Source: Schoenoplectus triqueter (Eukaryota > Streptophyta > Magnoliopsida > Poales > Cyperaceae). Taken from it: 58,565 bases of DNA. The number at the start of each line of letters is the position of its first letter. Positions within the stretch are counted from its first letter, which is position 1. The position numbers and the translations under genes are program-made. The stretch lies in assembly GCA_964058805.1 (NCBI GenBank), contig CAXKVV010001101.1:1-58565 (forward strand), read 5' to 3'. The notes under the pieces were generated by a model. It ran no database searches, was not told the origin of the DNA, and was given only the letters and a program-made list of their open reading frames with translations. Below, in pieces: positions 1 to 13,850 of the stretch.

Positions 1-3000
1 TGCACTGAAGGTCTCAACTGCCAGCACATCTGGATCCGCCAACCTGATTTCACATGCAACACATCTTTTGGCAAATCCAGTTGTGTCTGCTTAAAACTCC
101 AGCAAGGCTCGTCTTATACACAACCCCTCAAATCCTTACCTCTTTGGGCTGAAATTGGAGATGTTACTCAACTTCACATGCAAGCAGTCCCGCAAAACTC
201 ATATTGCATAGAATTGCATCCACTTTTGGATATTCCAAGTGAGATACCAGTGTCCTATGAGATTCTGTTCCAATTGAACTCTTTAGTTCATATGCACAAG
301 CTGCCTCCTAAAGCAGTCAATTTAATTCTGTTACAAACTCTTAATGGGTTGCCGTTAGAGCTTTGCACAAAGATCCTTCAGAGGATGCACAAGCTGAACT
401 CGATCTGCTACAACCCAGTGCAGTTCGTGAAATTGCAGCTGGCTGAAATTGTTAAGGGAAACGGTGCAAAGTCGAATGCTGGTAGGAATGAGAAGAAGTT
501 GATGAAGTGTCATAGAGTGCTTATTACACCGTCTAAAATCTACTTACAGGTACATCTACACTTGGTTCTGTTGGTACCATTCTGTTACTGAGCTGACCAT
601 AACTCATCAGTATCGGTCATGCAAGGCCTTAATCATGTTGTGCTTAAACCCAACAAGTGTTTATCCTTCCAATAGAGTTTTTCATTTCTGCAACCTTTAT
701 TGAACACAAAATTAACTTGATTCAATTTGCTTCTTGCTTGGTTAAGTGCATGACATTGATTGGGGTCCTTACATGTACCAACCAGTAAATTGCTATGGTT
801 GGCTGAACTTGGTACCTTGTATTTAAATTTAAAAGTTAATTGTAAAAGGAAGCAACAAATTGTATGAAAATTTCTTAAAAACTTTTAAAAAACCCTTCTT
901 AAAAATCCTATTACAGTTCCTGTTGGTAATTTTCAATTGCTATATCTTGCTTAATTTCAGGGCCCTGAGGCTGAGAAATCAAACTATGTTGTCAAGCATT
1001 TCTCCAAATATTCAACAGACTTCGCTAGGGTTTCCTTTGTAGATGAAGATTGGTCAAAGCTACCATTCAGTTCTATATCCACCCAAATTGAGCATGGTTT
1101 TTTATCCAGCCCTCTTAAAACTGGCATCCGCTCCAGAATCCTCTCGGTTTTAAAGAATGGTTTTCAAATTGGCTTGAAGAAATTTGAGTTTTTGGCATTT
1201 TCCGCAAGTCAATTACGTGGGAATTCAGTTTGGATGTTTGCCTCTAATTCTGAGGTCACTGCTGCCACCATCAGAGAATTCATGGGCAAATTTACACCTA
1301 TCCGTTCTATATCTAAATGTGCAGCTAGAATGGGTCAACTCTTCAGTTCTTCAACCCAAACAATAAATGTGCCTGTTTGGGACATAAAAATGTTGCCAGA
1401 TATTGAAATAAGTACTGACACTGGTGCAAAATACTGTTTCTCTGATGGCATTGGCCAAATCTCTCTTTCCTTTGCAAGGCAAATTGCTCAAAAATGTGGC
1501 TATGATCACTACCCCTCAGCATTCCAAATTAGGTATGGTGGTTTCAAGGGCGTGGTAGCTGTTAACCGTAAGAGTTTCAGCAAGCTTTCTTTAAGAGGTA
1601 GCATGAAGAAGTTTGAATCTGAAAGTACGATGCTTAGTATAACAAAATGTAGCGACTACCAGTCAGCATTTTTAAATAGAGAGATTATTACCCTGCTTTC
1701 AACTTTGGGTGTTCCAGATGAGGTGTTTGATATGATGCAAAGAGATCATCTAATGCTATTAGATAAGATTTTAACAAGCTGTGAAGCTGCATTGAGGTCT
1801 GTGCAAAGGTTGTCTGGCAGGGATTTAAAAATGGTGGTGGAGATGCTAAAGGAGGGTTATGAGCCTGCATCAGAGCCATACCTTTTCATGGTGCTGAAGG
1901 CACAGAGGGCGTGCCAGTTGGTGGACATACGTACAAGGTGCCGTATCATTGTACCGAGAGCTAGGGTTTCTATTGGTTGTTTGGATGAGCTTGGACGGCT
2001 TGAGTATGGCCAGGTGTACATCAGAGTTACTTTGACAAAGGAGGAGTTGTTGGAGAGGGCAAAGGAGGAGTTGATGGAGATGGCAGAGGAGAAGTTGCAT
2101 TTACATAAATTCGATGGGGAAACAGCGATCGTTGTGGGAAAGGTGGTGGTGACAAAGAATCCCTGTTTGCACCCAGGAGATGCGAGGGTTCTTGATGCAG
2201 TTTACGATCCTGAGCTGGATGATATGGGGCTTATTGATTGTCTCATATTTCCCCAAAAAGGCAAAAGGTATGGTTTATAAGTTATAATTTTACCGCCTCA
2301 AAAAAAGAAAAGAAAAGAGTACTTGTATCTTTAGGTGGTGCATTTAGTGGGCCAATGCATACTGTGCCATACCAAATGAGTTTGAAATCAAGAACTTTAC
2401 ATAAGCTATCATCAAACTGCTTGGTGAAACCATAGTTCAATACAAATAAGTGATACTCCTATCCTTGCATTTCATGAAATTTCCTGTTAAATTGAATATT
2501 TCGTAACTGTTTGTGTTAATTTATGCAGGCCACATCCAAATGAGTGCTCAGGGGGAGATTTGGATGGAGATATGTATTTTGTTTCATGGGATGAACGGCT
2601 TATTCCCCCAGAAACTGATCCCCCAATGGATTACTCTGAGCCCCGACGGCGCATCATGGATCACGATGTCAGTCTAGAGGTCTCTCTCTTGAATTCATTG
2701 CAGCTGACTGCCAATAGTTGCATTTTGTTAAACAAGAGATTAATCCAACAAGAAACAAATAAAACACAACAAACAATGGACAATATAAGCTGTCTAAAAC
2801 ATGTCATAACATCAGCATATCAATGAATAGCAGGAATAAAACTTCTCTGAACTGATCCATTTGGCACTTCTTTCTCTGTGTGATCTGTGGAGACACAGGA
2901 GACGGCGTCCTATAAACTTGACAGCAGCTGCCACGTGCGCCTTCTCTCTTTCTCTCGCCCCCTCTCTTTATATTTACAAAAAAAAAAAAATCCCTGGCAG

Positions 3001-4643
3001 TGGCCATCAAGTTGTTTGTATTGTCTCTCTTTTTTTTTTATGGGCTTTTGCTTATGTTTGTAGTTACCATGTGTGATATTTTTTGAGCTTATAGAGCTAG
3101 GGAGGGGGCACTTTCCTTAAAAACATTTTTAATTTAGAAACTGGTCATGGTCTATGTTACTTGTGATAGCAACGTTGATGGGCTGAAAATTGAATTAAAA
3201 CACTTTTAATTTAGAAACTGGTTGTGGTATATGTTGACGATCTTCCTGGTTCATTTTTTCAATCATAGTTCCAAATCATGTTGGTAACTTATATAAGTAC
3301 CTGAGATCTTTGTGTAGTTTTTCTTCCAACTTCTATAAGAGTTCATCATGTTTAATTCAAATTGCTAAAACACAGGAGATTCAAAACTTCTTCGTGGATT
3401 ACATGGCAAATGACACGCTCGGTGCAATTTCGAATTCACACCTAGTCCACTCAGACCGAGATCCTCTAAAAGCCCGAAGCCAAATTTGCCTTGAGCTGGC
3501 TCAATTACACTCTATGTCTGTTGACTTTGCTAAAACCGGTGCACCAGCTGAGATGCCCAAACGCTTCATACCAAGAGAATATCCTGATTTCATGGAAAGA
3601 CATGACAAGCCCACCTATGTCTCAACAGGTGTTTTGGGGAAGCTATACCACAGTTTCGTGAGTTACATGGGTAGTGGAGATGTGGGAAGTGAAATTTCAT
3701 GTAAATCGAGTTATGACTTTGATTTGGAGGTGGAGGGATTTGAGAACTACATGGAGGAGGCCGAAGAATACTACGAGATGTATCATGAGAAGTTCAGTAA
3801 CCTGATGTGCTATTATAAGGCCGAGGAGGAGGAAGAAATTGTGACAGGTACAGTTGTATCAGTGTTTCTGGTTCATTATACAGTTAGTTTATGCTCATTT
3901 GGATTCTCTTAAATTGCATGCTTTGGTGATTGTATTCTCTATTATGAAGCATTGCAAACCAATCCAGATACATTGTGATACAGTTGTAACCAATTGTATT
4001 CCACTGTTAGACATGATACCATCTATTTTCTTGTCATATTTATGCTAGAAAGTGTCAAACTCTCATTTGTATTCACCTCAATATGTGGGGTTGGTGCACC
4101 TAGGAAATATGGAATGTACTTTCTGCAACTTTGTGGTTACTCCTTGCTTTCTTTGAAAAGGAAATACAAGATGCATTTGCATTTCTTTGAAGTCAATTGG
4201 AATAGAAACCTAAAGAGTACCTTTTATAAATGTGATACAATATTTTATGTCATATACATTAGGCATGATATATGTAATGAATATGAACTTGAATTTTATG
4301 TTTGACAGGAAACTTGTTGAACAAATCATTGTACTTGAAGAAAGACAACAAGCAATACGGTGAATTAAAAGACCGTATTTTATATGCATTTAAAAGTCTT
4401 CAAAGTGAAGCTAAGGATTGGTTCAAAAACAGCTGTAATGAAAGTGACTATTCTAAAATGGCATCAGCCTGGTATCATGTGGTGTACCACCCTAACTTCA
4501 CTGGTATTGACAAGAAGTTTTTGAGCTTTCCTTGGGTCAACAGTGATGTATTGCTCAGCATCAAGGCATCTAAGAGGCACATGAGGAAGCTTGAGGAACT
4601 TAGGGAAGAAGGTATGAGAGATTCTGGTGAATTGACTAGTTAG
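1..4643 (+). CDS. RDR2: RNA-dependent RNA polymerase 2 (5' end outside window)
   Basis: This gene encodes a nuclear RNA-dependent RNA polymerase of the RDR-alpha clade. RDR2 copies Pol IV transcripts into double-stranded RNA for 24-nt siRNAs and RNA-directed DNA methylation (family knowledge). I read five exons: <1-549, 961-2267, 2529-2679, 3376-3847 and 4309-4643 (stop TAG). All junctions are GT-AG and the frame is continuous, giving 937 residues. About 200 N-terminal residues are missing relative to the usual ~1130. The catalytic DLDGD lies at 2557-2571, directly after the exon 2/3 junction, in the context ECSGGDLDGDMYFVSWDE. The RDR2-type assignment, rather than RDR1 or RDR6, rests on FFVDYMANDTLGAIS, LVHSDRDPLKARSQ, FAKTGAPAEMP and the ending LSFPWVNSDVLLSIKA. 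There are no internal stops or frameshifts, so the gene looks functional. Introns are 261-696 bp. Confidence 0.93.
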
Positions 4644-6684
4644 ATTAAAATGGCATGTCGATTTTGTATATATAAGAATGCAGAACGATCCAAATTGGGA
4701 GGTCTTGTGAAGTGCAAATTTAGTCGTAGTAGATGTAAATTTAGGTGAAAATGCTAATTGCTTTGATGGATTGGACTCCACTATTTAGGTAAATTTAAAT
4801 GGAACCTTTATCACTATTTTGTTTCTTGTGTATATTGTGTGTAGTTTCATAACATGAACTTGCATTCAGTACCTAGTGGTGTCCCAGATGAATGCTGAAA
4901 CCGGATACTGATCTGATGCAAAAATGAAATGAACCATCTTTTTTTTAATCAAGGTTTAATTTAATTTTGTTTTTTACGGCAATTCATGATGAAATTTGAG
5001 CAATAGAAAACTACTTCCCAATATTATTCTCGTATGGAATTTTCAAAAGCGGACATGGGCTTCGGCCTTCGTGCAATTTTGGGAAATAAAAATAAAAATA
5101 AACTAATAAACTCTAATAAAGCAAAATACGTAGGTATTTTTCAAAAAACTTTATAAGATATGACGGGTTGAAACAACTCGCAGCCTTAGTAAAACTAATA
5201 ATTATTAAACTATATTTGTAGAAAAGAAGGCGTTCTTTTTTTCGAATTCACACAGAAACAAGCACAAATTTTTAATTAAACCGCTTATGACAAATTTTGT
5301 GCAATTAAAGTCAAACTGAGCAGCATTGTTGTAAGCATATTTTTCTATTTGTTTTGAAATTAGAGATGGTGAAAGGGCTGGACGACGAGAAGTGAGAAGA
5401 GTGAGCAAACCTGGAAGGGTTCCAACTTTTTGTTTTATTTTTTTGGGATCCATTCAAATGTCCCGAAACAAGTCTGATTGCTTAAATATTTTATGTTGTC
5501 CGTCGATGTACAGTTTCATTTCCTATTTTAAGTTTTTTAAGATTTTTATTTCTACTAATTTGCTAAACGACTTGGTAAATCTTCTATTAATGAAATCTGC
5601 CCTCAACTTTTTTCTCCAAAAAAGCAAAAATGCTTCGGACACATATAAAAAACACTAGGACTAATACTCATGTTTTAATTATATTGACCAAAATGAAAGG
5701 ACATATGAACACCAAAATGAAAGTATATATCAGACGCACTAGAAAATCATTTAATTTTAATTATTATGAACCATCCAAAAATTAGTTTTCTAACTTCTAA
5801 AAAAACAGTAAAAAAATAATTAAAGATATAAAATTTGGCCTCCAATAAAATTTTCATATGAAAATCATTTTAAGTGATTCAAAATTACCATTTAAACTTA
5901 AAAAATTAATAATTCATGACATAAAAATGATCTGCACAATACATAACATCATAGCCTAACTCTTTCTCTCTCTGTATATATATGAAGAAATTAAAATATA
6001 CAACCAATATGAAAAGATATGGTGCTAAAGCTAAAGACTTGAAAGCAAAATAGAAAAATTATGGTACTATAATGAACGAAAAATTGATTTTGATGATCGT
6101 TAATTAGTAAGTGTATCATTTGATTAATTGAACGATGTTTTTGTCTCAAGGACTGGTGAGTGTACAATGTAGCTGACAAATACATTTGGCAGAAAAAAAA
6201 AGTTTAGTACGGTTTTCTTCTTAGTATAAACATTTTCTGGTCAGTAACAAAGTAATTTCAGTTAAAAATCAATTAACAAAGTGGCTTTCTAATATATTCT
6301 TTTTTTTAGTTGGGTAATTTTTTTTTTTTTGCTCATGGGGTTATGAACTCGCTGCCTCTTTGATGAGGCTATATATTCTAGTTAGCAGCTATTACAAAGT
6401 GGTCTTTTAACATATTTTATATCTACTTTTATATGTATTTTGATTTACGCAATCAGTCCATTCATTTAATAAAGTTCTTGGAATTGTCCTTGTTTAAATA
6501 TTTAGAACTGTCTTCTCCCGAATAAATTAAAAACAACAAGATCATTAGGGAAAACTGCACATATTCTCTTCAATTGTATAATTATTGCATGCGAGTTAAA
6601 ATGATTCATGTAATATTTGGATCATTAGGTCTAGCCCATGATCACGGCCGCATGCATGCAGTCACTTAACGCACATGGCCTGTT

Positions 6685-6741
<57 letters not shown>

Positions 6742-6934
6742 ACAGTTGACTTGATTTGGGACTTTGGTGAATCATATTTGCTTGTTTATGTTTCAAGTGC
6801 CTTCAATTGACAAATGCACAACCTAGACAAGAATCTGAGTGTGCAACCTTTGATTTAAATAGAAAACCTTACATGTTGAAATTAAACCAATATAATAAAG
6901 ATTTATATAAGTACGTACTTCTCCATTTCGATAC
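4644..6934. other. RDR2 3' flank and AT-rich intergenic DNA
   Basis: No coding sequence is supported here. The first few hundred bases probably hold the RDR2 3' UTR. Around 5765-5975 there is a diverged arm of the MITE family described at 6935 and 50440: it shares the sequence around ATATGAAAATCATTTTA and ends near CATCATAGCCTAACTC. The short open frames are all low-complexity. Confidence 0.6.
6687..6738. repeat. (CT)26 microsatellite
   Basis: An uninterrupted CT dinucleotide run of 52 bp, likely to be length-polymorphic. Confidence 0.97.
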
Positions 6935-7222
6935 TGTGAAAATTTTATATTTTTTGACTTTTTTTATTAAAAAAGTAAAAAAAAATGCTTCTTTTGAATG
7001 TCTTATAAAACTAAATCAAATAATTTTTTTAACTATCTTAAAAAATAATAAAAAAATTCCAAAAATATAAAATTTAGTCAATATCTATATATTCGTATGA
7101 AAATCATTTTGCACGATCGGATTGATCATTTGAATTTTGAAAATAAAAAACCGATCCATAGCACGAAAATAATTCGTGCTATGCATGATACCATAACCTA
7201 ACTCTCTCTCTATCTATCTATA
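6935..7222 (+). mobile_element. MITE fragment, 50440-50860 family
   Basis: The loop and right arm match the element at 50440-50860. Shared blocks in order are AACTATCTTAAAAA, AATATAAAATTT, CGTATGAAAATCATTTTG, GATCCATAGCAC and GTGCTATGCAT, ending near CATAACCTAACTCT. The outer part of the left arm is missing, so this is a truncated non-autonomous copy. Confidence 0.65.
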
Positions 7223-8329
7223 TATAACATCATCAGTCATGTATTTGCGAATTTATTAATACAATAGCTAAAAAAATTAAATCAATACGGCATGCACGGA
7301 TGTGCTTAATTACATTTGTAACATGTTTGTACGCATCTGTTCATTTTGTCACAGTGCTGAAATTAGACAATTGATTTTTTCACGCCAGGTATTTGAATTT
7401 TTATTGGAAATATTTCTCAAACATATAGAATATTTATGAATTTAGTTGAAATATATATAATGGAAAGACATTAACTAAATTTAGTTAGATGCATTTAATT
7501 GGCACCCGTGAACAAAAAGTCTTTCCAAAATTGGCTGTAGTTGAACAACTCTTAGTACTAATATATAAATGGTAATGAGTACGATGTGTCAAATTTTAAG
7601 AAAAACATATGAAATTAATACATACATATATATAGTGCTAATGAGAGTCCTATTTTTTTTTTGAAAAGATGGTTTTAGTTAATTTTGATAATTCAAAATT
7701 AATTCCAATTAATGAAGGGAAGAAATCGGTTGACAATGAATTATTTTGACAATCTTGACAATGAGTTTTTAAATACATATGAAAAAAAAATCTTAAAAAT
7801 GAGAAAATTTTTATAGATAAGTCCTTTTACCTATAGATTAATGATCATCAAATTTCATAGCTTTTACAGGTAAGAAAATTATTTCTCATTCTTTTAGCAA
7901 ATTATTTTTCAATTCTTCACCTTAATTTGTCAATGATAACTATTATAAGAGCTCTATTAATATCTCTGACATAGACATATAAGTAGCAGTAGAAAAGTCA
8001 ATTGGATGAGAAACATATCATTTTCATTTAATGTTTCAATTTAGTAGCTTAAAGTGCTCCTATATAACATATCTGGTCTTTTTATTTTTGCTTTGCACAT
8101 ATTTCGTATTCATTATAAAATGCTGGTCTTTTTTTCTGCTTTGCATAGATTTGTATCCATTATAATAGATGGACCTCCTTTTTAGACTCTTGAGGGAAAA
8201 AATCAATTTAGAATATCGAGAAGTTGTAGAAAGATGGATGTACGCTGGTTGTTTTCTTTTTCCTTGTTTCTTTTTAATATTTACATTTATTACATGCACT
8301 TTAGCAGTGAGCCAGTGATGTAATCTAGC
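7223..8329. other. AT-rich intergenic DNA, nothing recognised
   Basis: I see no gene, RNA gene or bounded element here. Open frames are short and compositionally biased. Confidence 0.5.
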
Positions 8330-10250
8330 TTCTTTTCAATGATTTTGGACAAATAAATTAACAGTGAGCCAGTGACTGAAGAAAGAGTTGATGAAGAGGT
8401 ATGCTTAAATTAATTTTAAGTTGGTTCATTGTTAGTAACTTCTTTATTTTCTTTCCTAACTAATTTGCTATTTTTTGTTTGTCTATTACTGGAGATGGCG
8501 AGCAACATTTTAAGACTAAAATGAAAGTCATCCAGGAGCAAGTTCATGATCAGATCTTTCTCTGTGTACTTAGTTGTTTTCCCAGAAGGTTATTTTGGGC
8601 GAAATATTTTTTCTGGCACTCTTACATTTTTATTTTTTTCCTAAAGAATCACTGACAACCAACTTCTCTAAGATATCTGAAAAGAATGCTCATCTGTCGA
8701 GTGGACACTAAAAGTTGCATTACATGTTAATCCTACATGTGATTAGCCCTTTATTATTTCTACTAAACCTTTATAATAAACTAAATTAAATATTAGGGGG
8801 TACTATGTCAAATATTGTATAAACTAGAAACATAGTTATTCAGTCCATACGAAACATCTAGGGACGCTGGTTAATTTATACTTCAGTTCACATTATGCAA
8901 GTGAAAATTCATTGCTGACTTTTGTTTGTGGACCCTACAACTACCACTGTGTACTGAGTACTTTTCTTTAAACAGCCCAAAATGTTGGGCAGTTGCAAAA
9001 TTGTTAAATGTAGGGTGCTACGAGCAAGCCTGGTTAGAATGGGACATCATCTTCAAAATAGCATATAATTTGGGTTGATATCTCATTATGTGAAATATAG
9101 TTTTATGAAGATACTGGATATATATTGCAGCAGAGATACATGAGAAATGTGATGCGGTGAAGGAAATAGAGGAGACTTCTTGGGCTACAACAGGTTTTTT
9201 TCTTTGTTAGATGTTACTCATGAAGTGTTTTTCTAGCAAATAATGATACTTAAATAATTTTTTAAGCCCTAATGTAATATTTATGTCATATTTATGGTGT
9301 TTGATGAATGACCCAAATCTTAATTATAATAAGTTTTTATTGTATTATCAACCTTTGCTAAAAAAAATAAAATAATATATTATTGACTGTAGAATTGATC
9401 ATCTGTGGTTTAATTTTTGTACATATACATGGATATTTGTCAGTATTGGTGGAGCATAAGGATAATTACTAGACAACATCAAGATCCAGATTAGTGCAAA
9501 TTAGTACAACCAACTCCTTGAAAAACTTAAGGAACCACATTTAAGTAATTATTTTTAACTTTTTTTAGTATTAATACTTCTATATTATCTGATTATGAGT
9601 GAGATATTAGTAACGTTTTTCTAGCATTGTGATAATATAGCTATTTATTGGGGATATTTGGTTTATGTACATTCAAAATTTCATCAAAGAAATGGTCTAT
9701 GAGCAAATTATGATGATGGGATCGACATGCCCATCATGTTGTACTTACACTGATTTTGATATGAACAAGGTCATTGAAATATAAATTGAAATAATCTTTC
9801 ATGAATTTTGGTTAATAGGTACTTTCATCTCATCTGTGCCCTTTGTTAGTTGTTACAGTCAATGAACTTAAATTTATTATGTTTCTAATTTTTTTGACAT
9901 AGATCAAGGCATTGATTCCTAATTTGTTCGACTTAGATCAAGTCACTGATGCCAGGGTTAGAGGTGCCGGTCACCCTTATGCTATACCTAATTAAAATTC
10001 ATAACTAATTTCTAATAGTCTTAGTGATAGTTCTGGGGTTCTATCCTGTATTTCTCCTTTTCATATCTACAGTTTGTTGATTTATTGAGTAAGGTAATGA
10101 AAATTTATTTTTTTGTGTTGTGTGTAGGTGATTGGTGATTTTCTTAGTGGGCTAGAGCTTGATGACAGCACTCGTATCTAAGGCTTATGTTAGGCAAAGA
10201 GCTGGTCGAGCCAGAAGACATTGACCTGACAACTATTTTAGGTAGCAAAT
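8330..10250 (+). pseudogene. exon-like remnants of an unidentified gene
   Basis: Several short blocks look like decayed exons on the + strand. At 8365-8400 SEPVTEERVDEE is followed by a GTATGC donor. At 9127-9194 a block after CAG reads EIHEKCDAVKEIEETSWATT and precedes GT. At 9902-9955 a block reads IKALIPNLFDLDQVTDA. At 10129-10246 the frame VIGDFLSGLELDDSTRI is broken by a stop, then resumes in another frame as LMLGKELVEPEDIDLTTIL before a GTAGC donor. I do not recognise the family, and the blocks may not all come from one gene. The short direct repeat CAGTGAGCCAGTGA occurs at about 8304 and 8363. Confidence 0.3.
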
Positions 10251-10284
10251 TAACTATATACATATAAGAGTTCCATTGATTCTG

Positions 10285-10580
10285 TTTGTGCTGGTTCAAC
10301 ATCTTGTGTCTGTGTCGAGGACGTAAAAGAGAACTTGAAATGTGTAGTTCTAAAGTGGGATCTGTGTTTTAATGGTTCCTAGAGCCTTCTGGGATGCGTT
10401 ATTAAATCCCGAGATCACAATGTCGGCAGGTTCCAAGTCATTTCGAGTGAAGCCGGCCTCGAAAACTTGCCTAAGTGGGACGAGATTAATAGAGAATCCG
10501 GTGTCCATCAGAATGATCTTAAATACTATTCCCTTCACTAAAATCTTAAAAGTTAAAATCAATTTGAGTAATTTGTGCAA
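10285..10580 (-). mobile_element. Ty3/gypsy aspartic-protease fragment
   Basis: The minus strand encodes a stretch typical of the retroelement protease of plant Ty3/gypsy polyproteins. The active-site triad appears as LMDTGFSINLVPL, followed by LEPADIVISGFNNASQKALG and, after a stop, FQVLFYVLDTDTR. Only this part of the pol region remains, with no long terminal repeats or reverse transcriptase nearby, so it is a dead fragment. Confidence 0.75.
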
Positions 10581-11076
10581 GTATGTTGGACCCAGACCTC
10601 ATCATGTAATCTGGTGGATTTTAATCATAATTGACATTATTGAAGCCAAGACAAACCAAGAAGGAAGAGAGAACCAATTAAAAGAAGTTAAAAGGGTCAA
10701 ATGCAGGCTGTATCAATCCTTGTTCTAGAAGGAAGATAAAATAAGTATTTTCAACAAAGTTGCACCAAAATCTAAAAGGTGGAATAGATCTGCAGTTTCA
10801 TATTCATAACAGGAAAATATATTTTTTTTCAAACATCTAATGACTAGCCTAAACCTTTTCATCTATTCTTCTTTAATTTAGTTTGCTAATATGGGGATTT
10901 AGGCATGCACTAACTTGGTGGAAGTATTGAATTAAGCCCCAAAAATAAAAATAAAATAAAGAGCATGTGTCATGATATCGGTTATTATAAATAATTTGGT
11001 GCAAATGTCATGCTAAACATCAGTTGTTGCAACCTTTGGTTGATTTATTTATTATTTTTTTGATATTTTTTGAAGG

Positions 11077-11215
11077 TACATAGAAGATGAGGATTTATTG
11101 AGGTTCTTAAACAAGGATAAAATAGAAACTATTATGGCAATGTTGAAGGAGCCCCTGAGACTGGAAAAAAAATCAGCTTTGAAGAATTGGATGATAATTA
11201 TTATTTTCTCAACCA
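11077..11215 (+). pseudogene. possible MSL-type mechanosensitive channel exon remnant
   Basis: The frame reads RYIEDEDLLRFLNKDKIE, then KKSALKNWM. An overlapping frame reads GAPETGKKIS. Together these resemble the loop of plant MSL10-like channels that contains a YI-EDL-RF stretch, EGA-ET and SK-LKNW. The similarity switches frame, and no neighbouring MSL exons are recognisable, so at best this is a scrap. The identification comes from memory of the family. Confidence 0.35.
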
Positions 11216-11377
11216 ATGCTCCTATTTTTCTTTTATTTGATAAGGTTTTTAGGGTGATGTTAGTCAGTTGTCATTTCTACAAAATGCACGCATATGCATG
11301 TACATTGTCTCTGGTCAAATGAAAATGTCTGGCTTTGCATTTTCTGACTTTGTTGAGAAAGTGAGAAATCCCTTATA

Positions 11378-11518
11378 TCATACTGTTTAGGGAGTCGCAT
11401 ATTCATATTAGCATTTCTATTTTGGTCTCATCCCTACTGTTTAGGGAGTCGCATATTCATATTAGCATATTCATATTAGCATTTCTATTTTGGTCTCATC
11501 GCATATTCATATTAGCAT
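11378..11518. repeat. short tandem duplication, ~60-bp unit
   Basis: The block TACTGTTTAGGGAGTCGCAT, followed by TTCATATTAGCATTTC and TATTTTGGTCTCATC, is present twice. A third partial copy and an extra CATATTCATATTAG unit are also present. Confidence 0.85.
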
Positions 11519-13749
11519 TACTTGCTTAATCAGGTACGAAGGATAGCAAACAGCTAAAGCGCTTGCTTAATCCCTGTAAGAAAAGTCGGCATTTAGACTG
11601 GATGTTGAAATCCTAATTAGGTTCATGTGTTTTTTTATTGTTTTTCAGTGTCCCCAGAAGAACTGTATGCAACTCAACTGACACAGCTGTAGGAAATGTG
11701 TTTCATAGACACAAGAAAATATTTGTGCATTGATAGCCACCTCTGAAAATGTGCATGCAGAAGTTGAAAGACTTCCTGGGTAATTTCGACCTTTAGGTGT
11801 CGTAGTTGCTTGATACACATATTGGGTACTAGCTGTTTGGTTACCTTGTTATATTTTATCATTTGATCTATGCTACTTTTTTGCCTAAAATAGCTCATGA
11901 GATTTGATGACAAGAAGATTAAGGTTGCTTCTTGTTTTAAGATGGAAAATAAATAGAGGTTTTGTTGATTGATTTAAGGACACTGAAGTCAGCTTTCTGT
12001 TTTAGATTATATCTGTATTTTTCTTCTTTGGATCATTGTACAATGTAAATACATATCTAAAATATTTTTATCTTTGTTTTGTATAAGTGTTTATGTTTGA
12101 TTTTATGCTTCTGATGCGCTGAACTCTTTCGAGCCATCTTGATGTCTATAATCAGTAAAATCAAATATTTTTGTTTTATTTGAATCTGTGGGCATTAAAA
12201 AAGCAAGCACTAGCAACCGTGCTTGTAATTTTTGTCAAGATTCTTGGGTGGGATTTAAAAATTCGCTAACGTGTTATTTCTTATTTGCAATTTTGCATTT
12301 AGATGGTCGTACTGAACTATTGCATCATTATAGAATATCTGTTTGCTTATTTCATTTTTAAAAATGTATTATGAACGATAACTTGCTTATAGGTAAAACT
12401 TTGTGGAGATAGCAATATTGAATTTTTACTAAGAATATTGTATATCACGAAGTTCTAAGAGATCAATGAGGTAAATATTTATATTAGAATTATTAAATTA
12501 TTAATTTAAGTATTTAAAATATAATATTCATGATAACTTATGTTTGTATATGTTCGTGTTTGCTTCTGCTATATTGGAGCATGAAAATGTCAGATACTAT
12601 TTTTGTTATAATATCATTATTAGTTTTTTTTACTCTTTTATTTCATTGATGTAAGTTTAATTTTGAAGAATGTGATGAATATTGTTATTTTATATTATTA
12701 TTATTATTTATAATGATAATATTAATGTTAATAGTATGCTTAATCATATATGATTACAAGAAAGTTATGTGTTATTTTAATTTTATTTTATAATAAATAT
12801 TATAATAATATATAATATTAATATTCTCACTGCAACGCGTGAGCACTGTATTAGTGATTAAAAATGTAGACAGCTTATTTAAATAGCAATTTAATGATTA
12901 TGAGTTATATTTTATGTGAAATTAGTGTTTTAGGCATTTCATATAGAAGAATTAAGTATATAATCTCATAATAGATATTATTGGAAGCAGTTTTATCAAT
13001 ATGCACCGAATTATGTAATGAAACGAGACCAAAAACATTAACACACTCTTTGACACGTTCGACACTTTTTGACCGTTATCAAAATGTTAACACACTTTTT
13101 GACACTTCTGACACTGAATTTATCATCGATTTTTTAATAACTATTATCAATAGTTATTAAAAAAAATCATTAATAATCGTTATCAAAGAGTTAGTAGATA
13201 ATTTTTAAAATGCCATTAGGTAGATTTACTAATGATTTTCGTTATGAATCATTAGTAAATAAAGTTTAGTAAAGGTCATTTCTATGATATATGTTATATT
13301 GATATTATATCTCATAAAAAACTCGTTATTTGGTCCTTTGATAAGTTCATGGTGCTATGTATTTATAGAGCAACGAACTTGATACCTACAGTACAATGAA
13401 TTAATGACATCCAATAGAAATTAGTATTTCAATCCTAACTACTTTTGACTGAGACAAATTACAACGTTTCCAAAATGAACAGGGTTGAAATATTCTATTA
13501 ATGAATTCAATAATTTCCTTTAGCATTTAGTTGTCTAAATAGTATTAACAAATGACAAATGCACCATGAGGTGGCCAGTCCCATGATTCTTGCCAGCACA
13601 AAAAAAAATCAATTGATGATTAATTTTAATAAAAGAAACTTTAATAAAATCTTTAAATAATTTAAAGTAATTAGCTCTAATTAATTATGTAACAGTTTGT
13701 ACGAGTCTGTTTATGTTCTTTTAATAAATTTTGCTTGATTTGCTTGAAT
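11519..13749. other. AT-rich intergenic DNA with small palindromes
   Basis: No gene is supported. Two short imperfect inverted repeats lie near 13120-13185 (AATAACTATT / AATAGTTATT) and 13222-13261 (ATTTACTAATGATT / AATCATTAGTAAAT). A repeated TTGACAC motif occurs at 13040-13115. Confidence 0.5.
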
Positions 13750-13850
13750 ATGACAAATTGAATTTTATTCCACGTCTCAAAAAACACATAATGAGAATGA
13801 AAATTCAAACAGCGATTATTCTACTATTTCTCGCCCATCCAAACATGCCC
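13750..13850. mobile_element. terminal fragment of a GGGTATGTTTGGATG MITE
   Basis: The right end, TATTTCTCGCCCATCCAAAC then ATGCCC, matches the right end of the copy at 14491-14821. The left boundary is not visible. Confidence 0.5.
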
